NCBI GenBank assembly: GCA_016789265.1
Contig: JAEUQK010000020.1
Location: forward strand, 124,001 to 188,000
Origin: Blastocatellia bacterium
GTDB lineage: Bacteria > Acidobacteriota > Blastocatellia > Pyrinomonadales > Pyrinomonadaceae
Length of the DNA: 64,000 nt
Reading direction: 5' to 3'
Shown here: positions 1-7,690 of the stretch, piece after piece
Numbering within the stretch: the stretch's first letter is position 1
Layout: every line of letters begins with the position of its first letter
Program-made: the position numbers and the translations under genes
The notes under the pieces: model-generated
Database searches by the model: none
The model's input: the letters and a program-made list of their open reading frames with translations, nothing else
Told to the model about the DNA's origin: nothing

Positions 1-128
1 GGCACGAAGCCGTCGATCTTCTGCATTCTTTCCGTAAATGCCGTGATAGTTTTGCGTTGGGCCGACTGGGAGACAATGTGACCGGCGAGACACGCAAAGA
101 TAGCGATGAATAGAAGCGTACGTTTCAT
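1..128 (-). CDS. N-terminal fragment of a secreted protein (possible DUF5117 zinc metalloprotease)
   Basis: The frame opens with ATG at 126-128 on the minus strand and runs off the left edge of the window, so only about 42 residues are visible. They begin MKRTLLFIAIFACLAGHIVS, a typical signal peptide with a positive start and a hydrophobic core, followed by a segment ending KIDGFVP. The phrase F-x-KIDGFxP resembles the mature N-terminus of DUF5117-type zinc-dependent metalloproteases, but this is a weak match from memory on a short stretch. The gene lies downstream of the phosphodiester glycosidase on the same strand, with a possible terminator between them. Confidence 0.45.
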   Translation of the reverse strand, partial: MKRTLLFIAIFACLAGHIVSQSAQRKTITAFTERMQKIDGFV

Positions 129-144
129 GTTCGTATTGTGAATT

Positions 145-170
145 GAAAAAAGTGTTGAAAACTTAACACT
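145..170 (-). terminator. possible AT-rich intrinsic terminator
   Basis: Six-base arms AGTGTT (151-156) and AACACT (165-170) flank an 8-nt loop, and a run of A on the plus strand at 145-151 reads as a T tract on the minus strand. It lies between the minus-strand glycosidase gene, which ends at 196, and the next minus-strand start at 128. The stem is short and AT-rich, so termination may be partial. Confidence 0.4.
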
Positions 171-195
171 AATACGGATAGGAATACAAAGTTGT

Positions 196-1377
196 TTATT
201 GTTTCTTTCGCAGAGTTACAAGTATCGCGTCGCCGATCCTTCGCTCGCCTTCTTTGTCGGACGGCGTGTTGACGACCTTGCCGTCAAGGTACATCGTCGT
301 CGATCCGCCGCCGTCGAGGTTCATCGCGTCGACTGCTCCGAGCGAGAGAAGGTAATCGGCAAGGTCCTGAAGCGAAATACCGCCGCTCGATTCGCTTCGG
401 CCATCGACAGTGATCATCAGAAACTTGCCGTCCTTCAGCTTCGCCACCGCCGTCCGCGGATGACGTGTTTCGACGAACGACTTGCTCGTCTTCTCCTGCT
501 CCCATGTGATTTCGATCTTGCCGTCGCGGATCAGCTGTGGAATTCCGTTGGTGATGTCCTCGGCTCGCGAAAATGCCTGCGTCGTTCGATCGGTATCCTT
601 ATTGGGAAAACCATTACTTCCTACGGTGAATGGAGTGGCAGCGTTTGCCCGCACTTTAAACCCTATACGAATAGACCTGATCCGGTCCGCCAATTTGCCT
701 GAAGCTGAAAGCACATATCCATTTGGAGGGATCGGACTGCTGCCGCCAACAACGACCCTAACCACCTTTCCTTTTTCGACAATTATCTCAACACCATTTG
801 GATCAGTCAGTGTAGTTCTTCCAAACTCGGATGTATATTCGATCAATTCGTCTGCCTTTCGTTCGCGGTTTATTCCCGACACACGAAATTCTTCAGAACC
901 GATCTTTGCCAGAGTGTAAAGATCGAGATGAGCAAAATTGACGTTTGTGACATTCGGATCGAAATTGTCGATAAAGATCGCGATCCGGTTGTTCAAGCTT
1001 TCGCTTAGGGTTCTATGATCTATTACCAGGGTTCCTGCCGCTTCTCCCGCCCAAAGGCTGCTATCCAGCCTAAAGAACCCGGCGTTAATAGCAGCAACAG
1101 CGCCGTGGCGTTTTGCGATGGACGAGGTTTTCTCCATTCCGATCGCGGCGTCCATCGCATGACGGACATCGAGCCGCACTTGGGTCAGATCAAGCCTTAA
1201 GAGATTGATGTTTACGTTGAGGCCGCTGATCTCTTTTCTGACTTGGGCGTACTCGACGCCTGGGTGGAGTTGTTTGAAGTCTTGGGCTTGGGAATAGCCC
1301 CCTAGAGCACAGAGAACACAAAGGGTGAAAACCAGATTTGGCTTTGCAGCGAATTTAATGAAGTGTTTCTTTATCAT
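196..1377 (-). CDS. phosphodiester glycosidase family protein (NAGPA domain), secreted
   Basis: The product belongs to the NAGPA family, named for the human uncovering enzyme that removes N-acetylglucosamine from phosphodiesters; bacterial members are exported and their substrates are mostly unknown. Supporting motifs are AAINAGFF near residue 95, TAVAKLKDGKFLMITVDG in the second half and the family signature NLDGGGSTTMYLDG near the C-terminus. I place the start at the ATG at 1377, giving about 393 residues with a clear signal peptide (MIKKHFIK, then a hydrophobic stretch ending YSQAQ). A longer frame reaches 1455, but its extra residues are encoded by a palindromic repeat. The gene is divergent from the photolyase. 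Confidence 0.85.
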   Translation of the reverse strand: MIKKHFIKFAAKPNLVFTLCVLCALGGYSQAQDFKQLHPGVEYAQVRKEISGLNVNINLLRLDLTQVRLDVRHAMDAAIGMEKTSSIAKRHGAVAAINAGFFRLDSSLWAGEAAGTLVIDHRTLSESLNNRIAIFIDNFDPNVTNVNFAHLDLYTLAKIGSEEFRVSGINRERKADELIEYTSEFGRTTLTDPNGVEIIVEKGKVVRVVVGGSSPIPPNGYVLSASGKLADRIRSIRIGFKVRANAATPFTVGSNGFPNKDTDRTTQAFSRAEDITNGIPQLIRDGKIEITWEQEKTSKSFVETRHPRTAVAKLKDGKFLMITVDGRSESSGGISLQDLADYLLSLGAVDAMNLDGGGSTTMYLDGKVVNTPSDKEGERRIGDAILVTLRKKQ

Positions 1378-1398
1378 TAGTATTGTTTGGGCTATTGC

Positions 1399-1428
1399 GA
1401 GCCGCCCGCCCGCATACGCAGGCGGCTC
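1399..1428. repeat. intergenic palindrome (PPAYAGG-type repeat)
   Basis: Arms GAGCCGCC (1399-1406) and GGCGGCTC (1421-1428) flank the inner stretch CGCCCGCATACGCA. Read in frame on the minus strand it encodes Pro-Pro-Ala-Tyr-Ala-Gly-Gly, a peptide often seen where gene callers extend into this kind of GC-rich dispersed palindrome. It lies in the divergent gap between the glycosidase and the photolyase and argues for the shorter glycosidase start. Confidence 0.6.
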
Positions 1429-1475
1429 CGAACCCGGTGTTCTCTGTGACCTCATAGGCTATATATTAAAGGTAG

Positions 1476-2858
1476 ATGCGGATCAACGAAAGAGTTGTTC
1501 AGTTGAATGATAAAGCGCCGAATGCGAATGCGCGGTACGTTTTGTATTGGATGCAGATGTTCAAGCGGACGTCTTACAACCATGCCTTGATATGGGCGAT
1601 ACGGAAGGCGAATGAACTGAAGCTGCCACTCGTGGTTTACGAGGGGTTGAAATATTACTACCCGTGGGCGAGCGACAGGATCCACACATTTATTCTTGAG
1701 GGGGTTGAGGAAAAGCGAAAAGAGTACGAACGTCTTGGCATTCGTTACATCTTTTATCTTCAAAATTATGAAAGCTCACAGAAGAACACCGTTGCAGCGT
1801 TGGCGAAAGATGCTGCGTTGATCGTGACGGATGATTTTCCGTGCTTCATCATTCCCGGACATAATCGGCGCGTTGCCGAACGCGCTGAGATCCCGGTTCA
1901 CGCCGTCGATTCGAATGGCATCATTCCGATGTCAAAATTCGACAAGGAAGAGTACGCCGCCTATACGATTCGCCCGAAGATAAATAGACTGCTTGGAAAT
2001 TACCTCAAACCGTTCACGGAAGATTCAGTCGAGAAAGGTTCGGTTGCTTTGGAAGTCGACTCCCCTGAAACTCCTGTAACGTCTGCAGCTATCGGCAACT
2101 TGGTTTCCGAATGTGATATCGATCATTCGGTAAAGCCGTCAAATATCTATCACGGCGGAACGGCGAACGGACGAAAACGGTTGAAGAAATTTGTCGAGGA
2201 GATCTTGCCTGATTACGATAACGCAAGGAACAAACCGGACCGCGACGGGTCATCGCGGCTTTCGGCATATCTGCATTTTGGATATCTATCGCCGCTTGAG
2301 ATTGCCCTTGCTGTGCAGGATTCGGACGCTCCGCAGGGCTCGAAAGAAGCTTATCTGGAAGAACTGATCGTTCGACGCGAGCTTTCATTCAATATGACGC
2401 GGCATAACGAAAACTACGATTCGCTCGACGCTCTGCCGCCGTGGGTGCACAAGACCATGCGCGAACACATGGACGACGAACGCAAATACATCTATTCCCT
2501 CGAACAACTTGAAGCTGGCGAAACGCACGATGAGCTGTGGAACGCCTGCCAACGCGAGATGGTCGTAACGGGCGAAATGCACAATTATGTCCGGATGCTG
2601 TGGGGCAAGAATGTGATCGCGTGGTCGCGTTCATACGAGGAGGCGTTCGAAACGCTTGTGCATCTTAACAATAAATATTGCGTCGATGGCCGCGATCCCA
2701 ATTCATATGCGGGCATTCTTTGGTGCTTTGGCAAGCACGACCGCCCTTGGATGGAGCGGCCTGTGTTCGGGACGATCCGCTATATGACGAGCGGAAGTAC
2801 GGGAAGGAAATTCGATTCGAAGAAGTATATAGAATGGACGAAAACGTTTCGAGGTTAG
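1476..2858 (+). CDS. phr: class II deoxyribodipyrimidine (CPD) photolyase
   Basis: A flavoprotein that uses blue light to split cyclobutane pyrimidine dimers. The 460-residue length fits class II enzymes. The N-terminal photolyase fold starts with VLYWMQMFKRTSYNHAL, a class II pattern unlike the class I start. The FAD-binding part includes SRLSAYLHFGYLSP (about 250-263) and RELSFNMTRHNENYDSL. The C-terminal core WNACQREMVVTGEMHNYVR and DGRDPNSYAGILWCFGKHDR is characteristic of class II, including the segment that carries the electron-transfer tryptophans. AAAGGTAG just upstream may serve as a ribosome binding site, and TATATT at 1463-1468 is a possible -10 element. The gene appears complete and monocistronic. 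Confidence 0.93.
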   Translation: MRINERVVQLNDKAPNANARYVLYWMQMFKRTSYNHALIWAIRKANELKLPLVVYEGLKYYYPWASDRIHTFILEGVEEKRKEYERLGIRYIFYLQNYESSQKNTVAALAKDAALIVTDDFPCFIIPGHNRRVAERAEIPVHAVDSNGIIPMSKFDKEEYAAYTIRPKINRLLGNYLKPFTEDSVEKGSVALEVDSPETPVTSAAIGNLVSECDIDHSVKPSNIYHGGTANGRKRLKKFVEEILPDYDNARNKPDRDGSSRLSAYLHFGYLSPLEIALAVQDSDAPQGSKEAYLEELIVRRELSFNMTRHNENYDSLDALPPWVHKTMREHMDDERKYIYSLEQLEAGETHDELWNACQREMVVTGEMHNYVRMLWGKNVIAWSRSYEEAFETLVHLNNKYCVDGRDPNSYAGILWCFGKHDRPWMERPVFGTIRYMTSGSTGRKFDSKKYIEWTKTFRG

Positions 2859-2866
2859 CGCCGGGC

Positions 2867-3403
2867 CTACCTTTGGCTTAAACGCGTGATCCGGACAGGC
2901 TTCTTTATCCCCTCGTCGATAACTGCCTGTCCCCGAACATCAACTAACTCGCCCAATTCAAAACTTTCGGCGCCCGGGGAAATTCCACCCTGTACCGGTT
3001 CGTAAGCAACGTCTCCCATTACGGCGATCTTCCCAACTTCAGTCTTATTTGGCTTGTCTTCGAAGAGCCAAGTTCCCGCGACGCCGGCAAATATGCCCGC
3101 AAAAACTGAGAATACGGCGGTAGCTCGGCGAGAGATCCTTTGCTTCACCGCCCGCCAGCCAACGGGACAATCCTTTGTGAGTACAGTTCCGTCGGCCCTG
3201 CGAAAAAATCTGACACAGAGTCTTCCTTCCCAATTTAGGAGCAGGCTTTCGGCCTCTTGGCGAGTCATGTCAGATAGGTTGAAGACGTTCATTTTGCATT
3301 CGCCGCAGAATCGCTTCCTATTATCACCATACATTGAATTCCAATCTGCGGGACACGGCGAAGCAATGCGGACGTTATCTAGTGGATCTGTGAACTTCTT
3401 CAT
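2867..3403 (-). CDS. membrane-anchored protein with Cys-rich N-terminal domain, function unknown
   Basis: The 178-residue product begins with about 85 cytoplasmic residues holding spaced cysteines (ASPCPADW, then RFCGECKMNVFNLSDMT, then RLCVRFFRRADGT and KDCPVGW). One transmembrane helix follows near residues 93-112 (AVFSVFAGIFAGVAGTWLF), then a polar C-terminal tail. The C-x2-C plus single cysteines suggest a small metal-binding or redox module. I do not recognise a named family, though the N-terminal pattern looks like a recurring acidobacterial domain. A good ribosome binding site (GGAGG, 5 nt before ATG) supports the start. The gene is convergent with the photolyase, 8 nt apart. Confidence 0.7.
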   Translation of the reverse strand: MKKFTDPLDNVRIASPCPADWNSMYGDNRKRFCGECKMNVFNLSDMTRQEAESLLLNWEGRLCVRFFRRADGTVLTKDCPVGWRAVKQRISRRATAVFSVFAGIFAGVAGTWLFEDKPNKTEVGKIAVMGDVAYEPVQGGISPGAESFELGELVDVRGQAVIDEGIKKPVRITRLSQR

Positions 3404-3420
3404 ATGACCTCCGAAGGATT

Positions 3421-3437
3421 AGACGCCGGAGGCGTCT
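3421..3437. repeat. short perfect hairpin in intergenic region
   Basis: Arms AGACGCC (3421-3427) and GGCGTCT (3431-3437) surround a 3-nt loop. No T run follows on either strand, so it is more likely a dispersed GC-rich palindrome than an intrinsic terminator. It lies upstream of the minus-strand Cys-rich gene. Confidence 0.4.
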
Positions 3438-3563
3438 GGTTGTTCCAAAAGAACGGATGGGCCATGAGGAAATTGCAGGATCAGATGATCTGAGCACGCA
3501 AAAAATTTCGCGTTAAGTTTGCGGAAGAGCATTTCTTCCATTTTTTACAGGAGCATTTTTACA

Positions 3564-4127
3564 ATGATCAATCATATTTCCATCGCAGTTAACGACACCG
3601 AGAAGGTCGCGAATTTTTTGGCAGAGGTCTGGGATGGCCTCGTTTATCCGTTTCCGCCAGCTCCTAATTCATTCATCGTTTTGGCGAATGACGGCAAAGG
3701 AACGGCTGTAGAGATCACGCCGGCCGGTACCGTACTCGTTCCGGGCGAGGGGTTGCCGGACGAGAACGATCCGAATGCACGGACCGAAAAACACGAAGCG
3801 CAGTTCGTCAAGTCAGAGTTCGTGCCGCGTTATGTGGCCACGCATCTAAACATCAACACAAAGAAGAGCATCGAGGAGATCCGCGAACTGGCGAAGCGCG
3901 AAGGCTGGCGCGTGTTGCTATGCAACCGCGGCGAAGGATTGTTTCAGCTTGTCGAGGTGTGGGTCGAGGATTCGTTCATGCTCGAGGTGATGACGCCCGA
4001 ACAGACCCGGCGTTATGTCGAGATCACCGATTCGAAATTCATGGACGCGGCGTTTGCCGATGCGCTAAAGAACACCGGCCCGCGCGTTCAGCCGACGCTT
4101 CCCGCAGAATTGAACCTGATCGGGTAA
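3564..4127 (+). CDS. conserved protein resembling the VOC/glyoxalase fold, function unknown
   Basis: With the start at ATG 3564 the product has 187 residues and opens MINHISIAVNDTEKVANFLA, a beta-alpha-beta start like that of vicinal-oxygen-chelate proteins, where the early His would be a metal ligand. The rest does not show the usual full ligand set clearly, so catalytic activity cannot be claimed. The longer frame from 3519 is disfavoured because AGGAGC lies a suitable distance before the 3564 ATG. There is no signal peptide or membrane segment, so it should be cytoplasmic. It stands alone between convergent neighbours. Confidence 0.65.
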   Translation: MINHISIAVNDTEKVANFLAEVWDGLVYPFPPAPNSFIVLANDGKGTAVEITPAGTVLVPGEGLPDENDPNARTEKHEAQFVKSEFVPRYVATHLNINTKKSIEEIRELAKREGWRVLLCNRGEGLFQLVEVWVEDSFMLEVMTPEQTRRYVEITDSKFMDAAFADALKNTGPRVQPTLPAELNLIG

Positions 4128-4138
4128 GAACCGATTCA

Positions 4139-4201
4139 AACAGGATAAACAGAATGGGCCCGGTGTTTTTCGAGATCGACGGCCATCCTGCATATCCTGT
4201 T
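4139..4201. repeat. AACAGGAT...ATCCTGTT dispersed inverted repeat, copy 1
   Basis: AACAGGAT at 4139-4146 is answered by ATCCTGTT at 4194-4201, inside a longer imperfect match: the right side reads CCATCCTGCATATCCTGTT. A second copy with the same right arm lies at 32134-32218. The unit lies between the convergent ends of the VOC-like and Ate1-like genes. Confidence 0.6.
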
Positions 4202-4209
4202 AAATTGAT

Positions 4210-4875
4210 CTAACCGCTGAAATCGGTCCAATCAGAATCCCAATCGAACGCTTCCGAAGCCCGGAAGCGTTTTTTGTAATCGTAAAAAGATTCGCCTTCG
4301 TAAGCGTAGCCCAAATAATAAAACTCACGGCCGGTTCCGATCGAATATTCGATCTCTTTGAGCATCGTGAAAATTCCCAGGCTGCGGTCGGTGATCGCCG
4401 GATCGAACATTCCGTAGATGCCGGAGGTGGAGCTAATGCCGACGTCGAAATAACTCAGGGCCACAAGTTCACCGTTCCTTGTAACGCGGATCTCTTTCGC
4501 TTCACAGGGAACGGTCGCGGGTTCGAACGACATGAAATCGAAGATCGAATTTGGAACGCTGTGGTCAAATCGAGCCTTGTGACGATCGAAAAGATCTTCG
4601 ACCTCCTCGGTTATCTCGGCCGGGGAGATCGTAACGTCGAGATCCTGATTTTTGCGCAGCACTTTTCGCTGACTCTTTGAGAAAGAGAAATCTTTGAGGC
4701 GGATGCGGAGGGGGATCACAAACCGCAGATCGACCTCGAGAAACCCGACGTTGTAGCGAAAGAAATGCGTACCGAAATGCCGCCATCCCAATTCCAGAAG
4801 CGCGTCCATCTGCTCCGGTAAGACATGGTCAGCATTGAACTCTTCGTTTATCAGCCGGAAATTTTCGTGCAGCAT
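4210..4875 (-). CDS. arginyl-tRNA--protein transferase-like protein (Ate1 C-terminal / GNAT fold)
   Basis: The family transfers an amino acid from aminoacyl-tRNA to the N-terminus of a protein, marking it for degradation. The 221-residue product matches the C-terminal half of Ate1/Bpt: LRIRLKDFSFSKSQRKVLRK (about 57-76) corresponds to the conserved region with S-x-SQR-x-x-R-x-N, and the tail LGIFTMLKEIEYSIGTGREF followed by YYLGYAY matches the W/YYLGY core of the transferase. The N-terminal Cys-rich part of full Ate1 (zinc or Fe-S site) is missing, so this is a short form whose substrate preference is uncertain. It has no operon partner. Confidence 0.7.
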   Translation of the reverse strand: MLHENFRLINEEFNADHVLPEQMDALLELGWRHFGTHFFRYNVGFLEVDLRFVIPLRIRLKDFSFSKSQRKVLRKNQDLDVTISPAEITEEVEDLFDRHKARFDHSVPNSIFDFMSFEPATVPCEAKEIRVTRNGELVALSYFDVGISSTSGIYGMFDPAITDRSLGIFTMLKEIEYSIGTGREFYYLGYAYEGESFYDYKKRFRASEAFDWDSDWTDFSG

Positions 4876-4967
4876 CCGACTACATTATGAAATAAAACAC
4901 GTCAGAAGAGTGTTAAAAAAAAGGGAAAGACGACAACGATGGAAGGAATTGCTCGGTATCGGTGGTT

Positions 4968-5201
4968 ATGAAACAAGCTGAGGTCAGGATCGAGGTCGGA
5001 CGGGAACTATTGAGGCACTTGGACAGACTTGTGAAGAACGGTGCTTTTTCAACTCGCACCGACGCGCTTCGGTCGGCGATCATTGAGGGCGTTGCACGGA
5101 TCGCACCAACGACCCGCGTCGCGACCGGCAACCCTGGAACCATACCCGCCTCAGGTTCGCTATACTTCGGCGGCGGAGAAAGTAAATGGCCCGAATATTG
5201 A
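4968..5201 (+). CDS. ribbon-helix-helix (CopG/ParD-like) DNA-binding protein, orphan
   Basis: A 77-residue protein with AEVRIEVG as the expected N-terminal strand, then two helices (ELLRHLDRLVKNG and TRTDALRSAIIEGVARI) forming a ribbon-helix-helix dimerisation and DNA-binding unit over residues 2-45. The last 30 residues are rich in Gly, Ser, Thr and Pro and probably disordered. Such proteins act as antitoxins or autoregulatory repressors, but no toxin gene lies on either side, so it is an orphan here. A GTG at 4962 is an alternative start; I prefer the ATG at 4968. The ribosome binding site is weak. Confidence 0.65.
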   Translation: MKQAEVRIEVGRELLRHLDRLVKNGAFSTRTDALRSAIIEGVARIAPTTRVATGNPGTIPASGSLYFGGGESKWPEY

Positions 5202-5235
5202 CATATTCGAGCCGCGGTCAAAATTTCATCTGAAA

Positions 5236-5529
5236 CTACCAGTTGATCTTCCCTTCCTGCGAAGTATCGATCTGTGCAAGATCGACACCTTCGTTGTAGA
5301 AAAAGATCTTCATGTTATCGAAAAGGAACTGGTGCGAGTCCGGGTTTGAAACATCAAGCCCAAAGTGGTTTATGAGCTGCATCTGTTTCTTTTGCCATTC
5401 GGCCCAGCATTCTTTGCACATCTCTTCGCCGATCTTTGCACCGAGTTCCGTCGGAACAGGCGCGTAGCCGATCGGTTCACTCTTTTGCCCGCAGCGGGCG
5501 CATTTGAACTTATCTCCAAACAAACTCAT
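5236..5529 (-). CDS. Fe(2+)-trafficking (YggX-like) protein with N-terminal Cys pair
   Basis: YggX proteins are about 90 residues long and protect Fe-S clusters, probably by handling labile iron. This 97-residue product keeps the family core: PVPTELGAKIGEEMCKECW, then EWQKKQMQLINHFGLD and QFLFDNMKIFF near the end, matching the YggX helices and its LIN-x-x-x-L motif. It differs by having KCARCGQ at the N-terminus and a second C-x2-C (MCKEC), which together could form a four-Cys metal site absent from the enterobacterial protein. The start follows a plain intergenic region, and the TRIC-like gene lies 60 nt downstream on the same strand. Confidence 0.8.
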   Translation of the reverse strand: MSLFGDKFKCARCGQKSEPIGYAPVPTELGAKIGEEMCKECWAEWQKKQMQLINHFGLDVSNPDSHQFLFDNMKIFFYNEGVDLAQIDTSQEGKINW

Positions 5530-5589
5530 TCCTCGATTTTAGCACAGACGCGCCCTGAATCGATGCTGCCCGGGTCAGTGGACCGCCGT

Positions 5590-6201
5590 CTAGATCTTCA
5601 GCTTGACATCGAATCGGACAGCGATGATGCGAAGGATGAAAACTGAGGCGATACACGCGAAAATGGCCGCCGCTGGTGCAATACCCAGCCCGATCAGGCC
5701 GATATAGATCCATGCACCGCCAAAGGCACACGTCGCGTAAAGCGGCTCGGTCGGCAGGAAGAGCTGCGGCTTTTGATTACACAGGATGTCCCGGATCACG
5801 CCCCCGAATGTAGCCGTGATAACACCTATGAAAGCTGCCGGCAGATACGGCGTGTTCATCGCAAGAGCGATCCCGACGCCAGATGCGGTAAACAATCCGA
5901 GGCCCAGGGCATCAATGATCATCAGCACTCGGCCGCCGGAAATATCGCGGTTCATGCGTAGCAGCAGAAGCTCGACCGGCAGCAGCAGCATTATGAACAC
6001 GAGAAACTCCCAATGAGTGATCCAGTAGAGCGGATGATTCCCGAGAAGCACATCGCGGATCGTTCCGCCGCCGAATGCGGTGACGATGCCGATGGTCAAC
6101 ACCCCGACCATATCAAACCCGGCGCGTCGGGCATTGACGAGGCCCGAATAGGCGAATACCAACACGGCCGTGACTTCAATAGAGTAAAGGAGGGTTTCCA
6201 T
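5590..6201 (-). CDS. TRIC-type cation channel family protein (UPF0126)
   Basis: A seven-helix inner-membrane protein of the family related to TRIC channels. The two internal repeats are visible: a glycine-rich GIVTAFGGGTIRDVLLG near residue 40 and VITATFGGVIRDIL near residue 125, each holding the GGG/GG-x-x-RD motif of the pore. Length (203) fits the family. The gene is separated by only 2 nt from the upstream Pr6Pr gene on the same strand, so they are probably co-transcribed. Transport of a monovalent cation is likely from the family; an alternative annotation is glycine/serine export-related YicG. Confidence 0.88.
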   Translation of the reverse strand: METLLYSIEVTAVLVFAYSGLVNARRAGFDMVGVLTIGIVTAFGGGTIRDVLLGNHPLYWITHWEFLVFIMLLLPVELLLLRMNRDISGGRVLMIIDALGLGLFTASGVGIALAMNTPYLPAAFIGVITATFGGVIRDILCNQKPQLFLPTEPLYATCAFGGAWIYIGLIGLGIAPAAAIFACIASVFILRIIAVRFDVKLKI

Positions 6202-6203
6202 CG

Positions 6204-6857
6204 CTATGCCGATTGAGCGCCCGAACGCCCCGCCGGATCCGAACGAAGAAGCTTCGCCAGCACTACGTAAACTGCCCCGACAACTACAAATGCCGTCAGT
6301 ACCAGGGCAGAATTGGTCAGAGCCGTGGAATAGCCCAGTTGCGTAACATCAACGAACCAATAGGGATACCACATTGCCACAGCTCCCCGCGCAAACGAGT
6401 AGGCCATGTAGGTCAGCGGATAGACGAGCCACTTTAACGGTTCGATCCACGATATTCCGTCCTTCGGAGCCGACGTTAGCCAGTAGAGCACATAGGCCAG
6501 CGGGATCGCGTCGTGCAGGGCATGATCCGCTACGGACTGCCAGCCTTGCGGATCCCAAACGGACCGGAGAAAGAGGCTGTAAACCAGGCCGACGATCGAT
6601 ATATAAACAGCAACGGCACACCGAACGGTCGGGCGGGATGCGAACCGGCCGAGTTTGGCCGCGGGAAAGAAGGCGATCGCGGTCGTGGTCGCCGCAACGA
6701 TAATGTTGGTCAGAACCGTGAAATAACTGAAAAACCTAACGAAACGCTCGGCGGCACCGGGCTCGGGCTCGATGGGATTGATCATCGCAAGGACGAATTG
6801 AAGGATCAGCGAAAGCCACCCGACAACCGCGATCGCACCGGCAAAAATTCTACTCAT
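6204..6857 (-). CDS. Pr6Pr family membrane protein
   Basis: The 217-residue product has six predicted membrane helices and the sequence features of the Pr6Pr family: FFSYFTVLTNIIVA near residue 44, ALHDAIPLAYVLYWL near 113 with a conserved HD-x-x-P, and YPYWFVDVTQLGY near 165. The biochemical role of the family is not known. The start codon overlaps the stop of the peroxiredoxin gene by 4 nt (ATGA), which implies translational coupling in the minus-strand operon. A charged tail follows the last helix. Confidence 0.85.
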   Translation of the reverse strand: MSRIFAGAIAVVGWLSLILQFVLAMINPIEPEPGAAERFVRFFSYFTVLTNIIVAATTTAIAFFPAAKLGRFASRPTVRCAVAVYISIVGLVYSLFLRSVWDPQGWQSVADHALHDAIPLAYVLYWLTSAPKDGISWIEPLKWLVYPLTYMAYSFARGAVAMWYPYWFVDVTQLGYSTALTNSALVLTAFVVVGAVYVVLAKLLRSDPAGRSGAQSA

Positions 6858-7312
6858 TTGTCACCGTCGGCTTTCCGTATTGCTGCAAGCACATCGCTGT
6901 CCGCCGGCTTGAACAGGCTCAGCGCCTGCACCTTGTGGTAAGCGATCTTGCCGCTCTTATCTATAACGACAACGCCCCGGGCCGAACGCCCCGGCAGCCA
7001 CGATCTCATATCGTACATCTCGGATACTTTCCGGTCCGCGTCCGACAGCAGCCTCAACGGAAGTTGGTTCTTCTCCGCGAACCCCTTGTGCGACTGGACC
7101 GAATCCGTCGAGATCCCCACCACCTCCGCCCCGGTCGCCTGGTATTCCGACCAGTGATCGCGAACCGAGCAAAGCTGGGCCGTACAGACCGGAGTATTGT
7201 CGCCTGGATAAAAGAGGAGCACGACCGTTCGCCCGCGATGATCGCTCAGGGTCCAATCGTTTCCTTCGCCGTCTTTTAATGTGAAATCCGGTGCTTCGCC
7301 GCCGACATTCAT
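6854..7312 (-). CDS. BCP-type thiol peroxidase (peroxiredoxin)
   Basis: Reduces hydrogen peroxide and organic peroxides using a reactive cysteine. The 152-residue protein shows the AhpC/TSA fold: APDFTLKDGEG near the N-terminus, then YPGDNTPVCTAQLCSVRD with the peroxidatic C43 and a probable resolving C48 five residues later, as in atypical 2-Cys BCP enzymes, followed by VVGISTDS. The Thr and Arg that complete the active site are present. There is no signal peptide, so it should act in the cytoplasm. Its stop overlaps the start of the Pr6Pr gene. Confidence 0.92.
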   Translation of the reverse strand: MNVGGEAPDFTLKDGEGNDWTLSDHRGRTVVLLFYPGDNTPVCTAQLCSVRDHWSEYQATGAEVVGISTDSVQSHKGFAEKNQLPLRLLSDADRKVSEMYDMRSWLPGRSARGVVVIDKSGKIAYHKVQALSLFKPADSDVLAAIRKADGDK

Positions 7313-7318
7313 ATCGCG

Positions 7319-7690
7319 TCACTTCCTTCTCGATTCGATCATCACGAATACGCCTGTAATGATAAACGGTATTGTGGAAAGAAGTATCTTGAAATTCAAG
7401 GAAAGAATGCCGATAAGGAACATGAAGAGCAGCAGGAGACTCAAGCATGCCAGGCCAACGAAGGTCAGGATCTTGCCGGGTTCCTTTTGAAACAGCGTTA
7501 TCAGCAAAAGGATCTGGCCGAAAAGCGGCGTCAGCGTAAACGGATGCGCAGCAGCAACCGGATCTTGAAAGAGCTTTATCAACACTTCCCATTCGCCCTG
7601 AAAAAGGAACATCTTGTTTTCGGTTCCCCACTCAAGATAACCAAAGAGCGACGTGATTATGAGCAAGAGATTAAGGATCTTTCGTTTCAT
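7319..7690 (-). CDS. small integral membrane protein, unknown
   Basis: A 123-residue protein with about four hydrophobic helices (residues 4-20, 52-66, 70-95 and 98-117) and short charged ends; the C-terminus is ESRRK. I do not recognise a family. Its start overlaps the end of the upstream HExxH protein gene by 4 nt and its end lies 6 nt before the peroxiredoxin start, so it belongs to the same operon. It may help anchor or support the secreted neighbour, but nothing in the sequence shows this. Confidence 0.7.
   Translation of the reverse strand: MKRKILNLLLIITSLFGYLEWGTENKMFLFQGEWEVLIKLFQDPVAAAHPFTLTPLFGQILLLITLFQKEPGKILTFVGLACLSLLLLFMFLIGILSLNFKILLSTIPFIITGVFVMIESRRK

Noticed and set aside
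4968..5201. Toxin-antitoxin pair based on the ribbon-helix-helix protein
   Set aside because: No small toxin-like gene lies on either side on the same strand; the neighbours are an Ate1-like gene and a YggX-like gene in the opposite orientation.
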